From Folioceros fuciformis (Eukaryota; Anthocerotophyta; Anthocerotopsida; Anthocerotales), in NCBI GenBank assembly GCA_049999805.1, contig JBNGIO010005538.1:1-29733 (forward strand): 29,733 bases of DNA, given 5' to 3'. The notes beneath the pieces are model-generated. The model did no database searches and was not told where the DNA came from. It saw only the letters and a list, made by a program, of their open reading frames with translations. A program made the translations under genes and the position numbers. Positions 18,821 through 28,571 of this stretch are shown here, one piece after another. How positions within the stretch are numbered: position 1 is the first letter of the stretch; every line of letters starts with the position of its first letter.

Positions 18821-21577
18821 TCAATGCCGATCTCCACATGAGCAAGAGCCTTCCACAAAACGGTGCACGCGGTGGGCATCTCTCACTATGATATCCCGAT
18901 TTTCGAGACGTGACATGATCTTGGTGCTGCTGTGGCAGTCATTACACATGCGAAGGTTTTTAGTGACCATCAATGGTGTGCCCTGAGGAGTGTTGAGGAG
19001 ACCATATGCCAAGGCCAGCTTCTCTGCATGCCCGCACAGGGCGTCTTCCTTCTGCAGCTCAGAACCTGGCTTCAGGACCAATTCTGTTTGTGGCATATGC
19101 CCTCCTTCGTCTTTCAGCTTCCTGTCCACGCTCCTTATCTTTGAGGAAATGTCAAGCCTTTCTTCCCCCACTGTGAACTCGTGGATTCGGTTGTTAACTT
19201 CGATACAGACCTTTGCAGGCTTCTTCTTGGCACCGTTGTCCCTTCGAAGGTTTTCTATCCTATCTACATTATCCCACCTGCCGTTGCTGGCATAGATGTT
19301 GCCCAAGAGAACGTATGCCGTGGCATTCTCGGGTTCCAGTTCTACAAGACGATCAAAACACCGTCTTCCTCGCTCCGCGTCCCCATGGCTTCGGCAGGCG
19401 CTGAGCAAACATGTCAACCCCACAACATTCTTCTCAAAGGCCGGCATTGTACGCAGAATATGCTCTGCCTCATCCAGAAGGCCAGACCGCCCAAGAAGAT
19501 CAATCATGCAATTGTAGTGATGAGCAGTGGGTTGAATGCCGAGGTTTTTCATCATACCAAAATATTGCCTGCCTTCACGCACCAGCCCTGCGTGACTGCA
19601 TGCCACCAGAAGGCAAATAAAAGTGGTGGCATCCGGGTGGACACCATCCTCGAGCATCCCTTTGAAACATTTTATCGCCATCCGACCATCGCCGTGTTCC
19701 GCATAGCCATTTAATAGAGCACTCCATGTCACCACATCCCTATTGGGCAATCCATCAAATACACTCTGAGCATCGTTCAAGCGGCCACATTTTGCATACA
19801 TGTCCACAAGGCAGCTGCCAATAAGCGTATCCGTGTCCAATCCCTGTTTTCGAATGCATGCGTGGAGCTCCTTCCCACGAAGCAGAGCTCCGACACTAGT
19901 ACAGGCTCGAAGAAGGCACACGAATGTAACCTGATTGGCTGGAACGATGCCTTCCTGTTGCATACTGGAATAAAGAGAGAGCGCTTCTATGCCCTTCCCT
20001 TGCTGGACGTATCCTGCCATCATGGAGGTCCAAGTCACCACGTCTCTTGTTGGCATTCTGTCGAACACACTGCGAGCATTGTCCAAGCTTCCACACTTTG
20101 AATACATGTCGACCAGACAATTCCCCACGAGTACATCGGCTTCCAGTCCTCTCTGCCTGATCTGAGCATGAAGCTGTTTACCGTGGTGCATATCTCCGAA
20201 GCTTGCACAGGCTTGCAGGAGGCTCATAAAAGTAACAGCATTAGCTAAAGTCATGCCATCCCGTTGCATGCCCGCATAGAGGTCAAGCGCTTGTCCACCA
20301 AGCCCATGCTGAGCATATCCTGCAATCATAGCATTCCACACCACCACACTCCTCGTGGGTAGCCTGTCGAACAACCGGCGGGCATCCTCCAAGCTCCCAC
20401 ACTTCGCGTACATGTCCACCAAACAGCTACCGATGAACACATTGCCTTCCAGACCCCTTTCCTGAATTCTAGCATGCAGCTCCTTCCCCTGCACCAAAGC
20501 TCCAAGCCCAATACATGCTTGAAGGAGGCACACAAAGGTGACATGATCAGCCGGAATTACACCCTCTTGCTGCATATCTTGATAGACAGCCAGAGCCTGT
20601 CGACACAGCCCCTGCTGCGTATACCCTTTGATCATGGCAGTCCATGTCACAACATCTCTCTCGGGCAGACTGTCAAACACTTTGCGAGCATCATCCAAGC
20701 TCCCGCACTTGGCATACATGTTCACAAGGCTGTTCCCCACGAAAATGTTCCCCCCCCCAGGATTCGCCAGAATATCAGCATGCACCTCCTTCCCAAATAC
20801 CAGATGCTCTGCAGCAGCACAGGCCTTGAGAATCGCCACATACACATGATCATCTGGCTTCACAATGGAATCCCTCATCAACCGATACAACTTCATGGCC
20901 TCCAGAACCTGGCCATGCCTGGCATGCGCCAGTATGATGGTGGCCCACAAATGAGCGTCCGGAGCCGCCACCTTATCAAAAACCTCCACTGCCTCCCTCA
21001 ATCTCCCGTGAGAAGCATAAATTCCAATCATGTGGGTGGCCAAAAAGGGGTTCGACTCGTACCCACATCGGCAAGCAAGGGCATGAACACGGCTCCCAAG
21101 ACCCAAATCCTTCTGCCCAACGCACCTCTTGAGGACACGATAGAATAACATGTGGGTGACATGACACCCTCTTTTCACCAGGTGCTCCAACGCTTCCACA
21201 CTATCTTTCAACTCCCCCTCCTCACAACACTCTGTCAAAATCTCAACCCAATTGCCATCACACTCCCTCGACTCCCTCACCCCAGCGTCCCATCCGGCCA
21301 GCAGCGACGCCACCCTACCGGGACTCGCACTGTCCTTCGCGGCCTTCTTGTGCCCGAAGTCAGGATACCTCCTTGCGTCTGAGAGCAGATCTCTCCACCG
21401 CTCCCCTTTCTGAAGAATTCCATCATCAATGTGAGCAGCAGAAGCTGGAAGATCAACCAGTGACAGGCCATAGTCCCGCCTGAAGCTTTGCTTCAAATTA
21501 AGCTCACTGACTGACAGCTGCTGCTGCTGCTTCGAGTCCACAAACAACGCCACATTTTGCAAAGGCAGCAGCGCCAT
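18821..21577 (-). CDS. PLS-class PPR protein with a DYW:KP-type (GDRH-ending) domain; candidate U-to-C RNA-editing factor
   Basis: A 918-residue single-exon protein starting at the ATG at 21577. The N-terminus carries a short Gln run (five Q). The array is an L-S pair, four P1-L1-S1 triplets, then P2-L2-S2, E1 and E2; examples are NSLVNMYAKCGSLDDARKVF, VVTWTAMIKGYTQQGLCRQA and NCMIDLLGRSGLLDEAEHIL. The box that normally reads PGxSWIE reads KKKPAKVCIEVNN (784-796), the KP signature. The deaminase-like core keeps HAE (850-852) and CNDCH (878-882), and CSC at 912-914, but the protein ends GDRH rather than GDYW. From memory, DYW:KP/DRH domains occur in hornworts, lycophytes and ferns and are linked to U-to-C editing in chloroplasts and mitochondria. 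All zinc and catalytic residues are intact, so it looks functional. Classification is firm for PPR-DYW and good for the KP subtype; the editing direction is inferred. Confidence 0.92.
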   Translation of the reverse strand: MALLPLQNVALFVDSKQQQQLSVSELNLKQSFRRDYGLSLVDLPASAAHIDDGILQKGERWRDLLSDARRYPDFGHKKAAKDSASPGRVASLLAGWDAGVRESRECDGNWVEILTECCEEGELKDSVEALEHLVKRGCHVTHMLFYRVLKRCVGQKDLGLGSRVHALACRCGYESNPFLATHMIGIYASHGRLREAVEVFDKVAAPDAHLWATIILAHARHGQVLEAMKLYRLMRDSIVKPDDHVYVAILKACAAAEHLVFGKEVHADILANPGGGNIFVGNSLVNMYAKCGSLDDARKVFDSLPERDVVTWTAMIKGYTQQGLCRQALAVYQDMQQEGVIPADHVTFVCLLQACIGLGALVQGKELHARIQERGLEGNVFIGSCLVDMYAKCGSLEDARRLFDRLPTRSVVVWNAMIAGYAQHGLGGQALDLYAGMQRDGMTLANAVTFMSLLQACASFGDMHHGKQLHAQIRQRGLEADVLVGNCLVDMYSKCGSLDNARSVFDRMPTRDVVTWTSMMAGYVQQGKGIEALSLYSSMQQEGIVPANQVTFVCLLRACTSVGALLRGKELHACIRKQGLDTDTLIGSCLVDMYAKCGRLNDAQSVFDGLPNRDVVTWSALLNGYAEHGDGRMAIKCFKGMLEDGVHPDATTFICLLVACSHAGLVREGRQYFGMMKNLGIQPTAHHYNCMIDLLGRSGLLDEAEHILRTMPAFEKNVVGLTCLLSACRSHGDAERGRRCFDRLVELEPENATAYVLLGNIYASNGRWDNVDRIENLRRDNGAKKKPAKVCIEVNNRIHEFTVGEERLDISSKIRSVDRKLKDEGGHMPQTELVLKPGSELQKEDALCGHAEKLALAYGLLNTPQGTPLMVTKNLRMCNDCHSSTKIMSRLENRDIIVRDAHRVHRFVEGSCSCGDRH

Positions 21578-21913
21578 ACCGTCCCTGCTGCTTGCTTTCC
21601 TCTGATCTCACCCGACGAAAATCAAACGGAGGCAGATCCGCATCCTCGACATTTCCGCTGGCATGTTTGTGCGCTGAAATCTTCTTCGGATAGAAATCAG
21701 GACCTGACAACGCTATTGGGATGAAGTTTTGTATAATGAAATAAGAAAAAGGTACAAGTGAATAAATAATAGGAGTCAGGGAAGACCACGTAACGTAGCG
21801 GTAACGGAACACAGTTGTACATTTACCAAGTGTACATTTACGTAACACGTATTACTTGATGCTGCGTATCTCCATTCATAGTACACTGCACTGTCTTGTT
21901 CTCCACCCGCTAT
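21578..21913. promoter_or_regulatory. Upstream region of the DRH-type PPR gene
   Basis: These 336 bp lie between the PPR start codon and the 3' end of the DRP5A pseudogene, both on the minus strand. An AT-rich stretch near 21715-21775 is the likely core promoter position. No defined motif can be assigned. Confidence 0.3.
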
Positions 21914-24132
21914 CTACCACTCTACCTGGTTAGCAAACCGCTCCTTCCCATCGCGTTGGTAGACAGGCTCTTGAGGAGTGGAATAGTGGCTTCGCAGGGC
22001 AGCGGAGAGGGTTCTCAATTCTTGTAGGCAGTTAGTTGCTCAGGATGGTGCATCGCTTCTGTGGAGGTTCTCTTTCCTTCCCCAGTTGGTCAGTAGCTCC
22101 GGCAGCCATGAACATCTGCATGAGCTTGTCGTCGCTCACAGCAATTAGCTCGAGCCCCACAGTTACTGCCAACCCATCTCGACTGAAACGCAACAACGGT
22201 GAGAGTGAGTAGGTTAGGACATATCCGTTTTCTACGGCACGCGAAGGGAAAGGAGAGGGGTGCACACACCATGGATTGAGGAACTATGCAATCAAGGTAG
22301 CTGGGACGCTGCGTTCCACGAGCAGGAGCCGAACTGGTCAGCAGCCGTGGCGCATACTTCCTCATAGGCTGAACTTAGGGCTGTATCCTGGCCGTGATGC
22401 CGAGGTTCCTTATGCTGAGCTAGCCGCCAGGTCAAGGATGTGCCAGACCTTTTCCTTACACATGCATCCAGTCCCGCTGCTACACCATTCAAACGTCCAC
22501 TGACAATGGCGAACTCTTTTCCTTTTGCCGCCGCTTTCACTTCGCTTTCTGCCATTTCAGGTGAAAAGGTGTCCGGGATGGTTATTTGGCTCTCACGGAG
22601 AGGTTCCCTATCCTCTCTTGTTGGGCTGTACGCTGTAACCTTTGTTCCTGCAACGGGGTCTGCATTCTCGTCGTCATTGATGCACTCCTCCACAAAATCC
22701 ACAAGTAGCTTGGACCTTTGCGCTTTAGTGCCGCCTACAGATATCTGTGAAGTAGGTATGTGGGTGTTGGCCTTCCAATCCAAATAACTGTTCACCAGGA
22801 AGTGCCCACTACATTAGGCCCGGAACGAACACAAGGGAACGCTTGCAGACTGCAAGCGATGCGAATCTTTGGACATGTACCTGAGAGTATGGGCTTGTGG
22901 CTGTTGTCAAATGGTGCCGGACCAATTCTGTGCACCTGTTAGTTAGCTCTTCAATGTATCTGTTATGAGCCCTTCTTAGGGCGGCATGGAACGTAACAAA
23001 GGCGGAAATCTCAGAAGATTCTTTGCGAGCTGCAGAGTCACGTTGAACAACAAGGAGATTACCACTATGCCTGCTTAGTGACCCCACTTGCCACACTGGA
23101 TAATCGCACACAGATGAAATGCCTTACGTGGACTCAGCTCTTGAAGCCGGATGCATTCCAGCGCAAGGTCAAGCAGACTCCGAAGAACGTGAGCGAGGCG
23201 GTTGCATGCTGTGTCGAGCAAGGGACCCAGCCAAGATCGAGCTTCTGACCGGGCTATAGCAGCTGCTGCAGCTCCCACCCCGCCACCTCTTCTTGCATGG
23301 GCCAGTAGCATGTTTTTCACCCGATGTCCGTCCGAATGTTATTACAACTTGTTGAAGTTGCTGACATCCAGAACAGGATTCTGAAGGGAACCAGAATTCG
23401 CACGTTTTCCTTGGAGACTATTTGGCATTCGAATGTACATGCAGCACAGCGAAATTCATTTAGCACTCTCTCAAAAGCAGCTCTGCCATACAACCTGAGC
23501 CCTGCATCTAGAGGCCTGACTTCAGTGTTCAGACCGGGCCAGTGCATTGCACCACTGGCTGCTCTCTCCTCTTCAGTGGTTCGGCCCCATTCAGAAGGAA
23601 CCAGCTCAGCCGCTCCATCCAAAATGGCAGCCTTTTCCAGCAGCATGACTTACTACATGACTGGCCACGGCAGTTGCGTGAGTCATAGCAGCTCTGCGTA
23701 ACGATGCTACATCGGCAGCCCTGAAAAGTCTTGAATCAAGTAACGTCAATTCCTTACACATCTCAGAACATCGCTCTTCCAGTAGAGCCAATGTCGCTGG
23801 TGCAGCATCCATGTACCTGAAAATTGCCATAAGAGGATATGTTACAACCTACCAACAGAAAGGGTTCTTGTTTCTACTGGCATACGTGATGCACCTTCCT
23901 TGCAGTTCCTGCCCCAAATATCTCTTCAGTTTTCCGAAGCCAATTTGGAGACCGAATCGATCTTCATCAAAGCCTCCAGTAATGTTCTCACGGAGGTGCT
24001 TCACAACTCCTCGTTATTCGACGGAGTACGATCCTTCGGCAGCGCAACAAAGCAAGGATGGAGAGAATTGCACTCTCCAATATCACCTCCAGTACTCAAA
24101 TACCGATCCACTTCCCAACGCTCTAGAAACTC
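21914..24132 (-). pseudogene. DRP5A: 5'-truncated, multiply broken dynamin-related protein 5A (DRP5A)
   Basis: DRP5A is a plant dynamin-like GTPase acting in cytokinesis, close to the chloroplast-division dynamin ARC5/DRP5B. Minus-strand blocks are about 24132-23895, 23816-23404, 23320-23128, 23070-22881, 22787-22270 and 22182-21914. They read in order WEVDRYLSTGG and FVALPKDRTPS; GFGKLKRYLGQELQG; YMDAAPATLALLEERCSEM; RLYGRAAFERVLNEFRCAA; LLAHARRGGG; LVRHHLTTATSPYS; SQITIPDTFSPE; SSAYEEVCATAADQFG; VTVGLELIAVSDDKLMQMF. The N-terminal GTPase domain is absent upstream. Lesions: a frameshift at about 24009, a 22-bp frame-breaking segment at about 23632-23653, no AG acceptor before 23320, a frameshift at about 22330, a TAG at 22286-22284, and an AACT duplication at 22030-22037 giving a premature TAA. 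Introns are retained, so this is a DNA-level duplicate. Exon ends are inferred by eye. Confidence 0.85.
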
Positions 24133-24936
24133 CTGAAAGAACAGAGACGATGTTGAAGGTTTGGTACGTTTGCCAAAGGGGAAATGAAAAACTTGGGTAT
24201 GAGACGAGAATATTCTTCAAGATACCCAAAGAAAGACCATTGAAATAGTTTCAGTGAGAGAGTGTCCGTTTTGGCATGCCATAGTTAACACCAGCCCCTG
24301 AGCATCGATCGAACGGGATCCCAACCCAACCCTGCTCGCAGCTGTAAACGAATACATTTCAAATTAAAATCAGTCCATGTTTATAAAATATCGTTGGCGA
24401 TTAGCCTATTGCTCCCATGAAAGGAAGCACTCGAACGAGTAGAAATCAAATTGTGCTTGAATAAAGCTATGAAATACCGACACGGTCAGGGTGCCTTTCA
24501 CACAAACTTTAGGGTGGCGGTATACGGTCCAAACATTTTGGACATAACAGATGTGCCAGCTTCGGTCGTAGGGCAGAAAGTAGGTGTCTACTTTGTGCCT
24601 TGATTGGGACATCTACTTTGTGCCCTTATTTATCCCTCACGTTTGGGTCTGTCTCTCTCCACTCATCCTCATTCACTTTTTTTTGTTAGGGTTAAGGCTT
24701 GTGGGTTCACCATCCTTCCTTCGGACCTCAGCGTTTAGCGTGTTGTTCATTGTGCACACATATGTCGCCTCCATGCACACCTCTAACCGTCTGAGTTTTT
24801 GCCAGTCCAATGCAGAACTTGCCCAAACCGCGCTGTCGATTGGGAGCCTTCACGGCAGTGGCAATCGGGAGCCCTCCCTCACAACGGTGTCAATCGGGAT
24901 TCCGCACGGCAGTGGCAATCAGGAGCCCTTGTAGTG
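24133..24936. other. Gene-poor region upstream of the DRP5A pseudogene
   Basis: The DRP5A GTPase exons should lie here on the minus strand but are not found, so the pseudogene is 5'-truncated near 24132. The short open frames resemble no known protein. Near the end, a CACGGCAGTGGCAATC element occurs twice (24851 and 24905, 54 bp apart), just before the minisatellite. Confidence 0.5.
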
Positions 24937-25081
24937 GTGTCAATCGGGACAAATCGTAAAACACTGTGTCAATTGGGACGAATCTTAAAACACTATGTCA
25001 ATCGGGACAAATCTTAAAACACCAAGTCAATTGGGACGAATCTTGAAACACTGTGTCAATCGGGACAAATCTTAAAACATT
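24937..25081 (+). repeat. Minisatellite, 29 bp x 5, with two alternating variants
   Basis: Copies start at 24937, 24966, 24995, 25024 and 25053. Odd copies contain CAATCGGGACAAATC and even copies contain CAATTGGGACGAATC, so the array alternates A-B-A-B-A and its higher-order unit is 58 bp. The core GTCAAT..GGGAC..ATCTTAAAACAC is otherwise well conserved. No coding function is supported. Confidence 0.93.
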
Positions 25082-25591
25082 GTGTGTATGAACCGAAATA
25101 AAGAACAAAGGATGTGTCCCTTTCGTCCACATACCGGTTAGAGTGAGAGAAAAAAAATCCCTATACGGTGTACAAGTAGGTTTGATGACGTGCCTAGGTT
25201 GAGTAAGGAAATATTCTTGAGATGCCATCGTATATTCTCACAGAAGATATTCCCGTATTCCAAAAAAACATCAGTGTGCAGCCCCTACTTGAATCGGTAT
25301 TCCATAGTAACCATCGTCCACAGACACAGCAAATTGTGGTCTCTTTTGGACGATTCAGACAAGGCATATGGCATGCCAAACCGGACAGAGGGGAGGGTGC
25401 ACTATTTTAGGATTTTCACCTTAGGTATCTTCGGGAGTATACCCCAAGATGCCATTTTCACAATTGTCCGGTTTGGGTATTGTCCAAAAACGGATTTTTT
25501 CCTACATTGGATACTGAGATCTCTCTAGAGTTTTTTCTTAGGCACAATTCTTATTTTATATTCATCCATCCTTCACCATTCATTTACAGAT

Positions 25592-25614
25592 TAGGGTTTG
25601 CTCATCTAGGGTTT
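25592..25614 (+). promoter_or_regulatory. Pair of telo-box-like motifs
   Basis: TAGGGTTT occurs at 25592-25599 and again at 25607-25614. This is the plant telo-box, found in promoters of ribosomal and cell-cycle genes and bound by telobox-binding proteins. No gene starts nearby, so the pair may be incidental or belong to an unrecognised transcript. Confidence 0.25.
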
Positions 25615-26111
25615 TTTTTCGGGGTTCCTTCAACACATGCACAAGGCTGCAGAGCTACTAGCCTCCGGCATTAAGCACTGTGGCAATCATTGCCTCAAAT
25701 GTAACTACGTTTTGGATTGAACCTAAGCCATGCCCACATCTCTCAAGCAAATGAACAGTAGAACCCTAATTGTTACTTTAGAAACCAAGTGAAGCCGTAT
25801 TCCTTATGAGAAAGTTGTTGAAGAAACCAAGCAAAGCTTAATTTCTTTTCTACCACTGCCTACGAATTCCTCACGGCCAGGTGATGCATTCTTCCAGCAC
25901 ACAAGAATGGCCCTCAGCCCAACGAATCAAGCAAGATACCTACTTCAATGGGCATTAGCCCATGTGCATCTAGCACACTACATCCAAGAAGGGGCCTCAG
26001 TTGTCGAGCTTAAGTTTTGCTAGCTGCAACAAAGGGTCACTACATGAATCACGACAACTACAAGAATCAAGCAAGCCTAACGCATCACCCATCCTAGGGT
26101 CATGGCTCCAT

Positions 26112-26940
26112 GTCCATTGATCAAGTCCCTCACGAACCCTTGCACTTCACCCCAAGTCTTGCCGCCACGCATTCCTTCTACACAAACATTCTAACTGCGC
26201 CCACCAGATGTACTGATTGCCTCCAATTCGTGAGTTCCGCCCTCCACTGCATATTCCTCTAGCCTTAGCCTCTCCCCACCTGCTGGTTAGGGTCCTCCTA
26301 CCAGAATGCTTGGTGCATCGCGATGTGTGGGTGCGCAGTCGCTTACACTGCTAGTGTCAACAATATGAACTTAGCCCGTTTCATCTTTTTCAACCATGCC
26401 TGCAACAACAAATGACAGGTGAGACTGCAGGAGTGGCACCATCCCATTTCTAGTGTGACTATTGCCACAAGGTGTCAAGACCTACTTACTTCAGGTTTGA
26501 CTGTAGTGTCGCCTTCACATTCATGCATATCAGCTATAACAGCTGGGATGGCTATTGCGGAGCAGCGTAGCACTGCTCCGCAAAATGTCACAAGGTTAAC
26601 TCCAAACATAGAATGCAGAATTCAGTCGGAACCAATCATCACTGGGTAAAAGAATTGCACACCCGCAACGTGTAAATGTGTTGTCATCGGAGCCTTGCTT
26701 CATGGCACCATGATCAACATCAAGACGCTTCTTGGAAACGATACCATTCTTGTGCTGGAGCTCATCGTACCAAGCATCGACGCTACGTGCTATGCTCTCC
26801 ACATCACGCATCCAGCATCCTACCTAAAACAAAGGGCCTCAGCCCTCGCGTCCAGTGATCAACTCCCTCATGGCTTGTGGCACTTCACCAAGGCCTCGCC
26901 GCCGAGCATTTGCTCTAGGAAACAAGTTGCATCCACCATA
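26112..26940. repeat. Diverged direct repeat, about 75-90 bp, two copies about 740 bp apart
   Basis: The segment from 26112 (GTCCATTGATCAAGTCCCTC, then GCACTTCACC, TTGCCGCCACGCATT) recurs in altered form from 26850 (GTCCAGTGATCAACTCCCTC, then GCACTTCACC, TCGCCGCCGAGCATT). Similarity extends a little upstream (GGGCCTCAG in both). The copies have diverged strongly, so they are old. This looks like two copies of one mobile-element segment. Confidence 0.6.
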
Positions 26941-27189
26941 ATCGCAGCACAAACAACAATCCTATCCTCCAGCAATCGTACGCAGGTCTTCAAACAGTCC
27001 ATCCTACACACAAGCAGAGCAAATACCACAATGTAATCTTTGAGATGCAAGGTTTCACTACAAAAAAAAAAAGAGCAAGCATCACTGTAGCAAAGAAGTG
27101 TCTTCCTCCCTCAGCATCTGCTACTCAGTCATCTATCCCTCTCCCTAGCATAGCCTACCTAGCCTACTCTAGCCATCCATCCCTCGCAT

Positions 27190-28571
27190 ATTCTATGCCT
27201 AGCCTACTCTAGCAACTCCACGACCTGCTTCACATCCTCCACCTTCGCTGTGAGTTGTCGCAGCCTCTCCTTCAACTTGCCCAGCCCCGATTGCATGCTA
27301 GCCTTAAGTGAATCTAGCCCCACCTGCAGCCCTCCTTCCAAGCTTGCCACAGCTCCCTCCATGGGCTGCAGCCCTCACATCACTTCTCTCACAATAGCCT
27401 CGCAGTCGGCTATCCCTCCAGCCGATCGCCATCTGACAATTCCTCTTACTACAGCAGCCCATGGGCATTGCGCCGCTACGTCCTGCTCATCCTTGCCCGA
27501 CGAGGCCACCTCCGAAGATGATGCCTCTCACGGCCACTTCAGGGTGCAGCTCTTGGGCCGAGCTGACTCCACACTATGGCCTGCCTCCCCTTCTGACTAC
27601 ATCTCTTGTGACTGACCAAGGATTGGAGGCCTCTTGATAGGTTGCCCACCCACAAGCGATTGGTGCCGCACACTTGCCTCTCGCAGCAGCCTACGGCGCT
27701 CATTTGATCCGCAGCTTAGTCTTCACAGTCGTCGCTGTAGTTCCTGCCTTTGCTGCACGTCCAGATACCTCCACCTGTTGAAAAGGCCATTTGCATCGTG
27801 CACAGCCTTCCTTAGCCTTCTAGGTTTGTTCCAATCACACTTTCCTATTGCGATAGCTGCAACGATTCCAAGTGTTGCCTCTGCAACACAAGCCTCATCG
27901 GTCGCTGCTTCATCAAGGCACATGGCCTCTAGATCTACAATCCATTGGGCCCCACCACCGTCCTCAACTTCGCAACCTGCAGCGTCCTCCTATCCTCCAC
28001 TCTTGCCACATTCCGCGGCCTTCTCTCCTCCGCAGTCTACTCCGGTGTCTATAGCTCCTGCAAGGCCGCTGCCATCCTATGCATGGCCCTACAAGGTTCC
28101 CTACCAGCAAGGGGATGCCTACCCTAAGGCTGCCATCCCCTCCCCCGCTGCATCCTTGCAGTCTCGGGTGTTGCTCGCCCCATCCTACTGCCCTACAGCC
28201 ACAATAAGAATGACAATCCCTTCCCCTGTGCCACCTTGCAAGGGCGGCCTTGGTGTTGCCCCTACCACCCCCTGTGCCGCCTTGCAGGCTTCCAGGGCTA
28301 CCCTCCCTTCGCAAGGAGTCATGGCGACTCCAACCCCGCCATTGCCCCCTTGCATGTCCAATGAGCCCTCTTGCAACCCTATGGCTGCCATCACCCTTCA
28401 CTCCTGCCCTCATGCTGCCCTTGCCCTCCGCGACTGCTCATCCTCTACGCCTCCCCTTGGACTGCTTTCCCCCTCTGTATTTGCCTTGGGGTTGCCATTG
28501 CCCTCCACACCTCCGTAGGGCCCGCCATTGCCCTGTGCGCTTGCCCCTGGGCTGCCATCGCCCTTTGCGCC
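27190..28571 (-). pseudogene. Unrecognised decayed coding relic: low-complexity Gly-rich part plus helical segments
   Basis: On the minus strand, from about 28571 downwards, lies a GC-rich, Gly-rich repetitive stretch (GNGGPYGGVEGNG-like). It is followed by a more protein-like block near 27923-27723 (GKCDWNKPRRLRKAVHDANG, FNRWRYLDVQQRQELQRRL) and a possible coiled coil near 27371-27209 (GLDSLKASMQSGLGKLKERL, then AKVEDVKQVVELLE). Stops (for example a TGA near 27377) and frame changes break it. The plus strand has a long Pro/Ser-rich open frame (27634-28518) with no ATG start; I take it as the mirror of the Gly-rich low-complexity DNA. I do not recognise the family; a transposon-derived gag-like gene is possible. 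Confidence 0.35.

Larger units (their letters stand above)
25082..27059. other. Gene-poor, probably transposon-derived region
   Basis: About 2 kb without a recognisable gene. Short T/A homopolymers and many short open frames are present. Minus-strand fragments such as CFLEQMLGGEALVKCHKP (near 26880-26935) and DAWYDELQHKNGIVSKKRLD (near 26710-26785) read like protein remnants but match no family I recognise. A diverged direct repeat lies inside (listed separately). Probably the residue of old mobile elements. Confidence 0.4.

Noticed and set aside
27634-28518. A 294-codon plus-strand Pro/Ser-rich open frame
   Set aside because: No ATG start, composition-driven and repetitive; the opposite strand gives more protein-like segments. 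Not called as a gene.
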